From: Ignavibacteriaceae bacterium
GTDB lineage: Bacteria > Bacteroidota > Ignavibacteria > Ignavibacteriales > Ignavibacteriaceae
Direction: 5' to 3'
DNA: 25,261 bases
Assembly: GCA_013388525.1 (NCBI GenBank)
Contig: JACAFA010000294.1
Coordinates: 1 to 25,261 of the forward strand
The notes below the pieces were generated by a model, which ran no database searches, was not told where the DNA came from, and was given only the letters and a program-made list of their open reading frames with translations. Both the position numbers and the translations under genes were made by a program. Shown piece after piece: positions 8,271 through 15,187 of this stretch; position 1 is the first letter of the stretch; every line of letters starts with the position of its first letter.

Positions 8271-8492
8271 ATTGTTTCCTTTGTAATTAAATACACGTTG
8301 CAAAATAAAAAATAAAACAGCAACTGTTTGGTGATTAAAAAGAGGATTAAAAGAGATAGAGTAATTTTAGGAGAGAAAGTTTTCATTCTTCCCTCCGGAA
8401 ATTTCTCAGAGAGAGTTAAACATTGTTCTAAAAGTTTTCAAGTTTATACCTTGCTTTAATCTCAATAGTTAAAAGAGAATAATTGCTTATTT

Positions 8493-8525
8493 ACTAACCC
8501 AACTTCTCAAAGAAGTTGGGTTAGT
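8493..8525. repeat. Perfect 15-bp inverted repeat
   Basis: Arms 8493-8507 (ACTAACCCAACTTCT) and 8511-8525 (AGAAGTTGGGTTAGT) are perfect complements with a three-base loop. It resembles a terminator stem but has no T tract on either side, and it stands about 230 bases from the nearest gene end on the lower side. A dispersed palindromic repeat or strong RNA hairpin are the likely readings. Confidence 0.7.
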
Positions 8526-8760
8526 TATCCACAAAGTCCGTAACGCAAAATTAAAAGCCTGTAAATCTAATCGCAACAATTATGCTAATTACAGTAAGAG
8601 TGATTTCTAAAAATATTCTCAAGAAAAAATTTTAAAATCTTTTTCCGCGACAGATTTGTTACAACTTTGCGAAGACGATGACGGAAATATTTTTATTTAG
8701 ATTTATAATTGTACAACTTTGTTCAAGCAGGATAATTTGTTGCAGATCGTTAATAAGATG

Positions 8761-8788
8761 GATGACACCCATTTCGAAAGATGTCATC
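8761..8788 (-). terminator. Terminator-like hairpin after the thioredoxin gene
   Basis: Arms GATGACA (8761-8767) and TGTCATC (8782-8788) flank a 14-base loop, 11 bases past the thioredoxin stop on the minus strand. The T tract is poor. The hairpin and its flank resemble the terminator at 3947-3979: both have GAAAGATGTC then A or T, then TCTCTGAAAA. Confidence 0.5.
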
Positions 8789-8798
8789 TCTGAAAAAA

Positions 8799-9170
8799 TT
8801 AATTTTGACTTGCTTCGTTTACGAGCAGTTCTTTTTCGATTGCAGATTTGAAAGATTCTTTTGGAAGAGCACCAACCGCTAGCTTAGGTTGTCCTTCTTT
8901 CGGAATGAATAACAATGATGGGATGCTTCTTATTCCGAAAACTGCGCCGAGCTCTTGTTCTTCATCAGTATTAACTTTATAAAAATTTACTTTTCCTTTG
9001 TATTCAACCGAAAGTTCGTCAATTATTGGTGCTACCATTCTGCACGGACCGCACCACGGTGCCCAGAAATCAACTACTGCCGGAAGCTCTCCTTCGAATT
9101 TCCAATCCTGGTTTTTTTCGTAGTTAAATACTTTTTCTAAAAATGTTTGCTTTGTTAAATGTTCTGCCAC
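8799..9170 (-). CDS. trxA: Thioredoxin
   Basis: A 123-residue cytosolic thioredoxin: FWAPWCGPC at residues 35-43 with redox Cys40 and Cys43, followed by the usual MVAPIIDEL, the VNTDEEQELGAVFGIRSIPSLLF segment with the cis-proline of IRSIP, and a C-terminal helix. It reduces protein disulfides or persulfides with electrons from thioredoxin reductase. It is slightly longer than classic TrxA because of an N-terminal extension of about 10 residues. It is the last gene of the minus-strand run that begins with a rhodanese, about 80 bases after the DUF302 gene, so a role in reducing persulfide sulfur delivered by that operon is plausible. Confidence 0.92.
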   Translation of the reverse strand: MAEHLTKQTFLEKVFNYEKNQDWKFEGELPAVVDFWAPWCGPCRMVAPIIDELSVEYKGKVNFYKVNTDEEQELGAVFGIRSIPSLLFIPKEGQPKLAVGALPKESFKSAIEKELLVNEASQN

Positions 9171-9229
9171 TTTATTTATTTCCTTTCTTGTTCGACAATT
9201 AATTTTATTCTTAAACCTTGTTTCTCTTG

Positions 9230-9252
9230 CTCTCTCCTTAAAAGAGGGGCTT
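9230..9252. repeat. Degenerate GCCCCTC-type repeat, copy 1
   Basis: Read on the minus strand this segment is AAAAGCCCCTCTTTTAAGGA followed by GAG. It starts directly after the DUF302 stop and is similar to 17311-17350 at the start of apbE (AAAAGCCCCTTCTTTTGGAA then AAGGG). The CCCCTCTTTT..GGAGAGGG shape is a partial palindrome. Confidence 0.45.
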
Positions 9253-9636
9253 TTATATTGCTGCTAACACTCTTTGCAGTTTTTCTTGTACCTCAGTTGC
9301 AATTGGTTTCATCTGGTCGTTTTCCATAATCCATGTCATCACCATTGGATCAAAAATTGAAACCTGTGTCTTGCCATCTTTTTCATAAACAATCACGTTG
9401 CACGGAAGAAGTAAACCAAGTTCCTCTTCTGCCATCAAAGCTTTGTGAGCAATCGGAGGATTGCAAGCTCCGAGAATAGCGTATTTCTTGAAATCAACAT
9501 TTATTTTTTGCTTCAGAGTTTCTTTTACATCAATAAAAGTTAAAACTCCAAAACCTTCCTTCTTTAATTCAGCGGTTACCTTTTCAATAGTCTGTTCATA
9601 AGGCATATCCACAGTTTTTGAAAATCCGTATTGCAT
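9253..9636 (-). CDS. DUF302 family protein
   Basis: A 127-residue single-domain DUF302 protein. The family marks are visible: an N-terminal strand and helix (YGFSKTVDMPYEQTIEKV), KKEGFGVLTFIDVKETLKQK, the YAILGACNPPIAHKAL motif in which the CNP is the family hallmark, and LLPCNVIVYEKDG. Members are common next to sulfur and redox genes and may bind small ligands or metals, but no reaction is established. The conserved Cys58 and Cys79 could be functional. Its place between DUF2892 and thioredoxin genes in a rhodanese operon fits a thiol-redox role. Soluble, no signal peptide. Confidence 0.88.
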   Translation of the reverse strand: MQYGFSKTVDMPYEQTIEKVTAELKKEGFGVLTFIDVKETLKQKINVDFKKYAILGACNPPIAHKALMAEEELGLLLPCNVIVYEKDGKTQVSIFDPMVMTWIMENDQMKPIATEVQEKLQRVLAAI

Positions 9637-9661
9637 TATTATTTCTTGCCTTTCAACAAAA

Positions 9662-9874
9662 TTAATTTTTATCTGATTTCTTTAATGTTGAAAGCTTGAA
9701 TGGTGCATATAGAGGACAAAAGCCCATAAAGCTGGTTATCAAAAACACAACCGCAAATATGCCCAAAACTATTGCCGCAACACCGGTGATTTGATTCGTG
9801 AAGTATAGAATTGCAATTATCACCGCAAGGAATATTCTAACTCCTTTATCCATTGATCCCATATTCTTTTTCAT
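9662..9874 (-). CDS. DUF2892 small membrane protein
   Basis: A 70-residue membrane protein of the DUF2892 family (the membrane part seen in YgaP-type rhodaneses). It begins MKKNMGSMDKGVRIFLAV and has two hydrophobic helices (about 13-30 and 33-52), followed by FMGFCPLYAPF, the family signature with one Cys, and a basic tail. The upstream in-frame ATG at 9949 would add 25 residues copied from the end of the preceding gene; the ATG at 9874 overlaps the DUF6132 stop by four bases (ATGA) and has AGGAAG in front, so it is preferred. Such proteins go with rhodanese domains, suggesting a membrane site for sulfur handling. Confidence 0.82.
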   Translation of the reverse strand: MKKNMGSMDKGVRIFLAVIIAILYFTNQITGVAAIVLGIFAVVFLITSFMGFCPLYAPFKLSTLKKSDKN

Positions 9875-10110
9875 TTTTGTTCTTCCTTTTCTATCCCGGC
9901 TTGATAATGTCGGGACGGTTTGTTGAATAATAATTTTATTTGTTTCCAATCTGTTAATATTAATCCGATTAATGATCCGTAAAGAGTGCTATTAATCGGG
10001 CTGCCTGTTATTGCACAACTTCCGTTGCAGCCAATGAAATTATAGTAAAGGAATCCACCCAGCCCACCAAGTATAACCGGCAAAAATAATTTAGCTTTAT
10101 TCCAGATCAT
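9871..10110 (-). CDS. DUF6132 small membrane protein
   Basis: A 79-residue membrane protein. The N-terminal helix (FLPVILGGLGGFLYYNFIG) leads into GCNGSCAITGSPINSTLYG, a Cys-x3-Cys signature that I associate with the DUF6132 family, then a second hydrophobic segment. The two Cys lie next to the membrane and are good candidates for sulfur or metal binding. The ATG at 10110 overlaps the rhodanese stop (ATGA); a longer frame from 10131 would overlap that gene by 25 bases and is less likely. The last residues (PSRHYQAGIEKEEQK) are encoded over a palindromic element at 9894-9915, so the C-terminus may be a recent addition. Confidence 0.78.
   Translation of the reverse strand: MIWNKAKLFLPVILGGLGGFLYYNFIGCNGSCAITGSPINSTLYGSLIGLILTDWKQIKLLFNKPSRHYQAGIEKEEQK
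9894..9915. repeat. Palindromic element inside the end of the DUF6132 gene
   Basis: Arms TCCCGGC (9894-9900) and GTCGGGA (9909-9915) pair over seven positions with one G-T. The element encodes the tail PSRHYQAGIE of the DUF6132 protein and includes the GTCGGGACG word also present in the repeat upstream of rnfB (18348-18355). Confidence 0.45.
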
Positions 10111-10496
10111 TTTAAACCCGCTGCGTTCCATCTTATAATTCCACCCTTGAGATTAGATGCATTGAATCCGAGCTTTTTAAGCTTTGCAGCAGCGTTAAGA
10201 CTTCTGTTTCCGGTCTGGCAGTAACAAATTATTTCCGCACCCTTAAATTTTTTGAGTTCGGTTTCGCTGTTTGCAATTGATGTTATTGGAATATGATATG
10301 AGCCACGTATCGAGTTCTTTTTTCTTTCGGTATCAGTCCTAACATCAAGAAGAACAACGTTTCGTTCTTTTTTAATTTTTTGGGATGCTTCCTGTGCAGA
10401 GTAATGCTTTATTGATTTTATCAACAAAACCTTTCTGATGATGTAAACCACTATCAAGGCAATTAGTGCGTAAAGTAATATTTGTTCGGTTGTCAT
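10107..10496 (-). CDS. Membrane-anchored rhodanese (single-domain sulfurtransferase)
   Basis: A 129-residue protein with one N-terminal membrane helix (residues about 5-25) followed by a single rhodanese domain. The domain shows VVLLDVRTDTERKKNSIRGSYHIP and the active loop C93-QTGNR-S, in which Cys93 would carry the persulfide; the six-residue loop is of the sulfur-transferring rather than the phosphatase-like type. The loop is followed by GFNASNLKGGIIRW, the usual ending. It is the first gene of a tight operon (ATGA overlaps with DUF6132 and then DUF2892) ending in DUF302 and thioredoxin. The likely job is moving sulfane sulfur at the inner membrane; the donor and acceptor are unknown. Confidence 0.9.
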   Translation of the reverse strand: MTTEQILLYALIALIVVYIIRKVLLIKSIKHYSAQEASQKIKKERNVVLLDVRTDTERKKNSIRGSYHIPITSIANSETELKKFKGAEIICYCQTGNRSLNAAAKLKKLGFNASNLKGGIIRWNAAGLK

Positions 10497-10557
10497 ATTA
10501 TAAATTTTTGTTTTCAGAAGATTTGATTATTAAAAGAAGAAAAGGATTCAACAGTTA

Positions 10558-10639
10558 TTGTAAAACGAGATTTATCTCGCCAAATACTATCCAACATCAT
10601 TTTGCAACAATTAGATGCGAAATAAATTTCGCCTTACAA
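10558..10639. repeat. Repeat element with 23-base imperfect terminal inverted repeats
   Basis: Arms 10558-10580 and 10617-10639 match as inverted repeats at about 18 of 23 positions, starting with TTGTAA. Each arm is itself a small palindrome: CGAGAT-TT-ATCTCG (10566-10579) and GCGAAAT-AA-ATTTCGC (10617-10632). The middle is 36 bases. This two-hairpin layout suggests a miniature, non-coding mobile or REP-like element between the rhodanese and MFS genes. Confidence 0.6.
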
Positions 10640-10659
10640 TAGAATATAAAAAAGAAGCT

Positions 10660-11940
10660 TTATTTTGCTATTTTAATATATGTGTTATATAAAAACATCA
10701 TTATTGCAGCAACAATTCCAACCAAACCTATAATAAGGAACACCATTTCCGGTTGACCAACTTCTTTCCTTCCGTAAGTGTGATAAATCCAGCCGCCAAA
10801 AGTCCCCCCCAGCGTCCAGGCAATTGCGATTGGCAGAAATGCAAATCCTTGGAACAACGCCGCCTGTCCCTTCGGTGCAAGGTCAGCAAGGTATTCGTAA
10901 AATCTTGGAGCCTGAGTTTGTTCACCAACAGAAAAAATAAATATTGTTGTAATTATTAATCCAAGCCCAACGGTAATTCCCGCAACTGCTGAGAAGTAAA
11001 GCAGAAACCAGCTTAATGCAGCAAAGATAAATCCGATCATAATTGCTGTGGGTGTTGGAATGTTCCTGGTAAACCTGTTGATGGGAATTTGTAACAGGAT
11101 AATTGTCCATGCACCAACGGAAAGAATTAGCTCGATAGGTGCTTCTGGACCAATGTAGTCAGATATGTAAAATGGAATCACAATAAAAAATTCCCAGAAC
11201 ACAATCCAGTACAGAGCAAAGATCATAAGGAAGATCATAAATTTAATATTCTTCACTACGGTCCAGAGATTTTTAACTACCTGCGAAAAGCTTTCTCTTT
11301 GCTCATCAAGTTTTGCTTGCGGTTCTTTGTAAAACATCAGAGTGACTACAAACATTAACGCACAGCTTAAAGCAGAAACAAGATAAACAAACTGGATCCC
11401 GAATGAATCTCTAACAAGAAAAGCAAGAAAAGGACCGATCGCTGCACCCATATTGACAAGCCAGTAATAGATTGCATATCCAAGAGATTTGGTTTCTTTT
11501 GTTGATGTAAGTGCAACAGTACCAAGCACACTTGGTTTTATGAATGAACCACCGATTGCAGTAAAGACTAAAATGAAACTGAGAATTAAAAATAGATTTG
11601 TGTCAGAATAGTAACCCTCAAATCCAGCTATGCCAGTTGAGCCGATAAGAAAATAACCGATTGCCAGAACAAAAAAAGCAAATGAAAAAGCTTTTTTAAA
11701 TCCAAACTTGTCTGCGAGTGCGCCGGCAAAAATCGGAAGGAAGTAAATCAGTCCGCCAAAGATTGAAGAAAGTTGTCCCGCCTCAACCTCGTTGAACTTC
11801 AGATGATCTCTGAGGAAAACACTGAGTATGGTAGCTTGTCCGTAATAAGCAAGCCGTTCAAATAGTTCCATACCGTTCGCAACCCAAAACGATGGCTGAA
11901 AACCTGTTTTTATCTGATTGAGCATAGTTGTCTTTTCCAC
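10660..11940 (-). CDS. MFS transporter of the POT/PTR-like peptide-transporter type
   Basis: A membrane protein of about 426 residues with about 12 hydrophobic helices. In the first helix it has ELFERLAYYGQ, the ExxER motif of proton-coupled oligopeptide transporters (POT/PTR2) that takes part in proton coupling. FGGLIYFLPIFAGALADKFG is the first cytoplasmic MFS loop motif, and NMGAAIGPFLAFLVRDSFG matches the NLGALIGP region of the family. The cargo is probably small peptides, but this branch is divergent and could carry other solutes. Start: TTG at 11955, GTG at 11940 and ATG at 11925 are all in frame; AAAGGA lies six bases before the GTG, which I prefer. Divergent from the rnf operon, with a shared upstream region of about 290 bases. 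Confidence 0.82.
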   Translation of the reverse strand: MEKTTMLNQIKTGFQPSFWVANGMELFERLAYYGQATILSVFLRDHLKFNEVEAGQLSSIFGGLIYFLPIFAGALADKFGFKKAFSFAFFVLAIGYFLIGSTGIAGFEGYYSDTNLFLILSFILVFTAIGGSFIKPSVLGTVALTSTKETKSLGYAIYYWLVNMGAAIGPFLAFLVRDSFGIQFVYLVSALSCALMFVVTLMFYKEPQAKLDEQRESFSQVVKNLWTVVKNIKFMIFLMIFALYWIVFWEFFIVIPFYISDYIGPEAPIELILSVGAWTIILLQIPINRFTRNIPTPTAIMIGFIFAALSWFLLYFSAVAGITVGLGLIITTIFIFSVGEQTQAPRFYEYLADLAPKGQAALFQGFAFLPIAIAWTLGGTFGGWIYHTYGRKEVGQPEMVFLIIGLVGIVAAIMMFLYNTYIKIAK

Positions 11941-12084
11941 AGAAGTTCCTTTCAAAAAATTTGAAGCGCAATTTAGGCAAGCAGGAAAATAGGAACAAAG
12001 AATATCTGTTGTTAATTGTAAGTTTCTTAAGGATTAGAATACCTTAGATAGAAGGATAAATATTTCGTCTGATTTTCATTTGTG

Positions 12085-12143
12085 AAAAATGTGTTTTTGC
12101 TTTCCTGCTTTTGATAAAATTTTATCAAAGAAAACACATTTTT
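12085..12143. promoter_or_regulatory. Large AT-rich hairpin upstream of the rnf operon
   Basis: Outer arms AAAAATGTGTTTT (12085-12097) and AAAACACATTTTT (12131-12143) are a perfect 13-bp inverted repeat. Inside lies a second perfect 20-base palindrome (12110-12129, half-site TTTGATAAAA). It sits in the divergent gap between the MFS gene and rnfC, about 85 bases before the rnfC start. It could be an operator, a leader hairpin or a cruciform; the symmetric half-sites fit dimeric regulator binding, but no regulator is identified. Confidence 0.45.
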
Positions 12144-12227
12144 AGCTCAATTACGAAAGATTTTTAATCATTCTGATGGCATATTTTCTGTCTTAGCTCT
12201 GGTGTTTTTAATTAGAAAAGGAATAAG

Positions 12228-13631
12228 TTGAAAAGCAATACATTTCACGGTGGGGTTCATCCTCCGGAATATAAAGAGTTGACTGAAAAATGTGCGTTTG
12301 AAGTAATACCGTCACCCGAAGAAATAATTCTACCTTTATCGCAGCATCTTGGAAAAGAGTCTGTTCCGTTGGTAAAGAAAGGCGATGATGTAGTTGCCGG
12401 TCAGCTTGTTGCAAAAGCAGGGGGATTTATTTCTGCACCGGTTCATTCTTCTGTTTCAGGAAAAGTTTTAAGCCTTGGAAAAGAAGTTACCCCAACAGGA
12501 TTTCCAAAAGATTCAATTGTTATTAAAAGAAACGGAACTGTCAGCACAGAAAAAGTTTTATTGCCCCCTTTAAATCCTGAAACAATTACTCCGGATGAAA
12601 TAAGAACGCGTGTTGCCGAAGCAGGAATAGTCGGACAGGGCGGCGCAGCGTTTCCAACCTCCGTTAAACTTTCTCCTCCGAAAGACAAAGTTATTGATGT
12701 TGTGATTTTAAATGGATGTGAGTGTGAGCCGTATCTTACACGCGATTATAGATTTATGATTGAAAGACCCGATGATCTTATTTCAGGGTTAAAATTAATA
12801 ATGAAAGCTCTTGGTGTAAATCGCGGAGTAATTGGAATTGAGAACAACAAGCCGGAAGCAATAAAATTACTGTCTGCAAAAGTCATTAATGAAAAAGGAA
12901 TTGAAGTTATTTCGTTAAAGACAAAATATCCTCAGGGCGCAGAGAAGATGTTAATCAAAGCTGTAACCGGCAAAGAAGTTCCCCCGGGAAAACTTCCGAT
13001 GGATGTTGGTGCAGTAATTCAGAACATAGGAACAGCATTAGCAATTCATGATGCGATTGTTAAAGGTGAAGTTCTTACTACTGCTGCTCTTACTGTTTCG
13101 GGTAAAGGAATTAAAATTCCTAAAAATTTAGTAGTGCCGGTTGGAACACCAATACAGCACATAATAGATTTTTGCGGAGGAGTTACAGAGGATGCAGTGA
13201 AAATTATTGTTGGCGGACCTATGATGGGCGTTGCTCAGTTTGATCTTCACGCACCAGTTATGAAAGCAACATCAGGCATTCTTGTTTTAACCAAAGATGA
13301 AGTTGCTGAAAATCCTGAGACACCATGCTTAAGATGCGGCCAATGTGTTGGTGCTTGTCCTTTAAATCTGATGCCGACAAAGCTTGCGCGGTACTCACAG
13401 CTTCACAAATATGAAGAAGCGGAAAGGGCAGATATAACCGTTTGTATGGAATGCGGAACATGTGCATTTACCTGCCCGGCGAACATTCCTTTAGTTCAAT
13501 GGATAAGATTGGGGAAACAAAAAGTTTTAGAAATGCAGAAAGAAAGAACTGTAAATAAATTGTTTAATTGTCACACTGTCGATTCAACAATTAAGCAATG
13601 CGGCAATTTAACAATTGAACAAAGATATTAA
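12228..13631 (+). CDS. rnfC: Rnf complex subunit RnfC (NADH-binding, iron-sulfur)
   Basis: A 467-residue peripheral subunit of the Rnf complex that exchanges electrons with NAD(H). N-terminal signature NTFHGGVHPPEYKELT; glycine-rich GIVGQGGAAFPTSVKL followed by NGCECEPYLTRDYRFM, the flavin/NADH-binding core; two [4Fe-4S] motifs at C367-x2-C370-x2-C373-x3-C377-P and C406-x2-C409-x2-C412-x3-C416-P, all eight Cys present. Length is typical of short RnfC proteins without the long C-terminal repeats of gamma-proteobacteria. The start is TTG with AAGGAA a few bases before. It is the first gene of the operon; rnfD follows nine bases after the stop. Confidence 0.95.
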   Translation: MKSNTFHGGVHPPEYKELTEKCAFEVIPSPEEIILPLSQHLGKESVPLVKKGDDVVAGQLVAKAGGFISAPVHSSVSGKVLSLGKEVTPTGFPKDSIVIKRNGTVSTEKVLLPPLNPETITPDEIRTRVAEAGIVGQGGAAFPTSVKLSPPKDKVIDVVILNGCECEPYLTRDYRFMIERPDDLISGLKLIMKALGVNRGVIGIENNKPEAIKLLSAKVINEKGIEVISLKTKYPQGAEKMLIKAVTGKEVPPGKLPMDVGAVIQNIGTALAIHDAIVKGEVLTTAALTVSGKGIKIPKNLVVPVGTPIQHIIDFCGGVTEDAVKIIVGGPMMGVAQFDLHAPVMKATSGILVLTKDEVAENPETPCLRCGQCVGACPLNLMPTKLARYSQLHKYEEAERADITVCMECGTCAFTCPANIPLVQWIRLGKQKVLEMQKERTVNKLFNCHTVDSTIKQCGNLTIEQRY

Positions 13632-13640
13632 GAGTATTAG

Positions 13641-14624
13641 ATGACAACGGAAACAATAGCAGAACCAAAACAAAAAGTTTATTTCGATTTAACCACGTCG
13701 CCGCACTTGCATTCTAAGTGGTCAACACAAAAGGTAATGTGGTTTGTAAATCTTGCGCTTGCACCATGTGTTGTTGCCGCACTCGTGTTCTTTGGAATAT
13801 ATCAGGTGTTAATAATGATAACTGCAATTGCATTTGCTGTTGGAACCGAAGCTGCAATTCAGGCAGCAAGAAAAAAACAAGTCACCTGGTTTGACGGAAG
13901 CGCAGCACTTACAGGATTGCTTTTAGCATTAACTCTTCCACCGAATTTTTCACTGTCGGCAACAGCAATCGGTTCTGTCGTTGCAATTGGATTAGGCAAA
14001 CAAATTTTCGGTGGTCTTGGATACAACATTTTCAATCCGGCTTTAGTAGGAAGAGCGTTTTTACAGGCAGCATTTCCTGTTCAGATAACCACGTGGGCAA
14101 AACCAAATTTTGCTGTCGATGCTGTTACCAGCGCTACTCCGCTTGCTGCATTAAAGTTCGACAAAGTTTTAACCGAAACTTCTTCCTTGGCAATTGGAAA
14201 CGTTGGCGGTTCGCTTGGCGAAACCTCGGCAGCTGCTGTTTTACTCGGCGGAATATTTCTTATTGCTGTCGGAATTGTTAACTGGAGAATTCCCCTTTCA
14301 ATGATTCTGGGTATGATAATCTTTGGCGGCTTTTTCTGGCTGATTAATCCCGCTTATCCAACCCCTGTCTTTCACGTTTTTGCTGGTAGTTTTTTGTTTG
14401 GCGCAATGTTTATGGCAACTGATTGGGTAACATCACCAATAACAAATAAAGGAATGTGGGTGTTTGGACTTGGAATTTCTTTCATTCTTGTAATTATCAG
14501 AATTTATGGCGGCTTGCCTGAAGGGGTTATGTACTCGATTTTATTTATGAACGGATTGGTTCCTTTGATTAACAGATACACCGTCCCGACTACATTTGGT
14601 GAAGTTAGGGAGAAGAAGAAATGA
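13641..14624 (+). CDS. rnfD: Rnf complex subunit RnfD (flavinylated membrane subunit)
   Basis: A 327-residue membrane subunit with about ten helices, homologous to NqrB. It has the FMN attachment motif DAVTSAT, residues 160-166, in which Thr166 should bear the covalent FMN placed by ApbE. N-terminal TSPHLHSKWSTQKVMW and the GLGYNIFNPALVGRAFLQAAFP segment are typical of RnfD. The motif reads TSAT where many homologues have S/TGAT. Its stop overlaps the rnfG start (ATGA). Confidence 0.94.
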   Translation: MTTETIAEPKQKVYFDLTTSPHLHSKWSTQKVMWFVNLALAPCVVAALVFFGIYQVLIMITAIAFAVGTEAAIQAARKKQVTWFDGSAALTGLLLALTLPPNFSLSATAIGSVVAIGLGKQIFGGLGYNIFNPALVGRAFLQAAFPVQITTWAKPNFAVDAVTSATPLAALKFDKVLTETSSLAIGNVGGSLGETSAAAVLLGGIFLIAVGIVNWRIPLSMILGMIIFGGFFWLINPAYPTPVFHVFAGSFLFGAMFMATDWVTSPITNKGMWVFGLGISFILVIIRIYGGLPEGVMYSILFMNGLVPLINRYTVPTTFGEVREKKK

Positions 14625-15187
14625 AACAAATTGCTCACATAATTGCAACACTTACTATTATTGGGATAATAGCCGGGGGATCACTTTCGCTTGTTAATAA
14701 CTGGGCCGCACCGAAAATAGCAATTAATCAAAAAGAGGAAACAGAGCGAGCAATATTTCTTGTCCATCTTGACGGAAAAAGATATGAAGCAATTAAAAAC
14801 GCTGGCTTCGAAGCTTATAAGGTGTTTGATGAATCTGACAGTTCTCTCGGTTACTCGTTAGTATACTCGGGGAATGGTTTCCAAGGAAAGATAAAATTGA
14901 TGATTGGGCTCACCAATGATTTAAGTAAGATAACTTCAATAGAAGTTCTTGAGCAATCTGAAACACCTGGGCTTGGCACCAAAATTCTTGAAGCCCCATA
15001 TAAAGATCAGTACAACGGCTTGGTCCCGGGTTCAGCAATTAAACTTGTAAAAGGTATTGAGCCATCTAATCCAAACGAAGTACAGGCAATTACCGGGGCA
15101 ACGATATCGTCGAGAGCAGTAGTGACAATTGTCAATGAGGGAGTTTCCAGGCTGAGGACTTTGGAAAACAAAGGAGCCGCACAATGA
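14621..15187 (+). CDS. rnfG: Rnf complex subunit RnfG (flavinylated periplasmic subunit)
   Basis: A 188-residue subunit with one N-terminal membrane helix (residues about 5-28) and an outward-facing FMN-binding domain. The attachment motif TGATISS is at residues 158-164, with Thr161 as the expected FMN site. LGTKILEAPYKDQYNG is the conserved segment before it. The gene overlaps rnfD by ATGA upstream and rnfE by ATGA downstream, so translation is coupled. Confidence 0.94.
   Translation: MKQIAHIIATLTIIGIIAGGSLSLVNNWAAPKIAINQKEETERAIFLVHLDGKRYEAIKNAGFEAYKVFDESDSSLGYSLVYSGNGFQGKIKLMIGLTNDLSKITSIEVLEQSETPGLGTKILEAPYKDQYNGLVPGSAIKLVKGIEPSNPNEVQAITGATISSRAVVTIVNEGVSRLRTLENKGAAQ

Larger units (their letters stand above)
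8271..8798. other. Intergenic region of about 530 bases without a convincing gene
   Basis: AT-rich spacer between two minus-strand genes. It contains the leader of the lipoprotein gene (right after 8270), a perfect 15-bp inverted repeat at 8493-8525, a lone 9-mer TTATCCACA (8525-8533) matching a DnaA box, and the hairpin at 8761-8788 behind the thioredoxin gene. No open frame with a ribosome site or protein-like composition is visible, and no tRNA or riboswitch fold is recognised. Promoters for the lipoprotein gene should lie in its lower-numbered part, but I cannot pick one with confidence. Confidence 0.6.

Noticed and set aside
8525..8533. TTATCCACA, a perfect DnaA-box 9-mer
   Set aside because: Only one copy, no cluster of boxes, no dnaA/dnaN/gidA neighbour; not enough for an origin.
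10497..10659. CRISPR-like repeat array suspected from paired hairpins
   Set aside because: Only two inverted arms, no direct repeat-spacer series.
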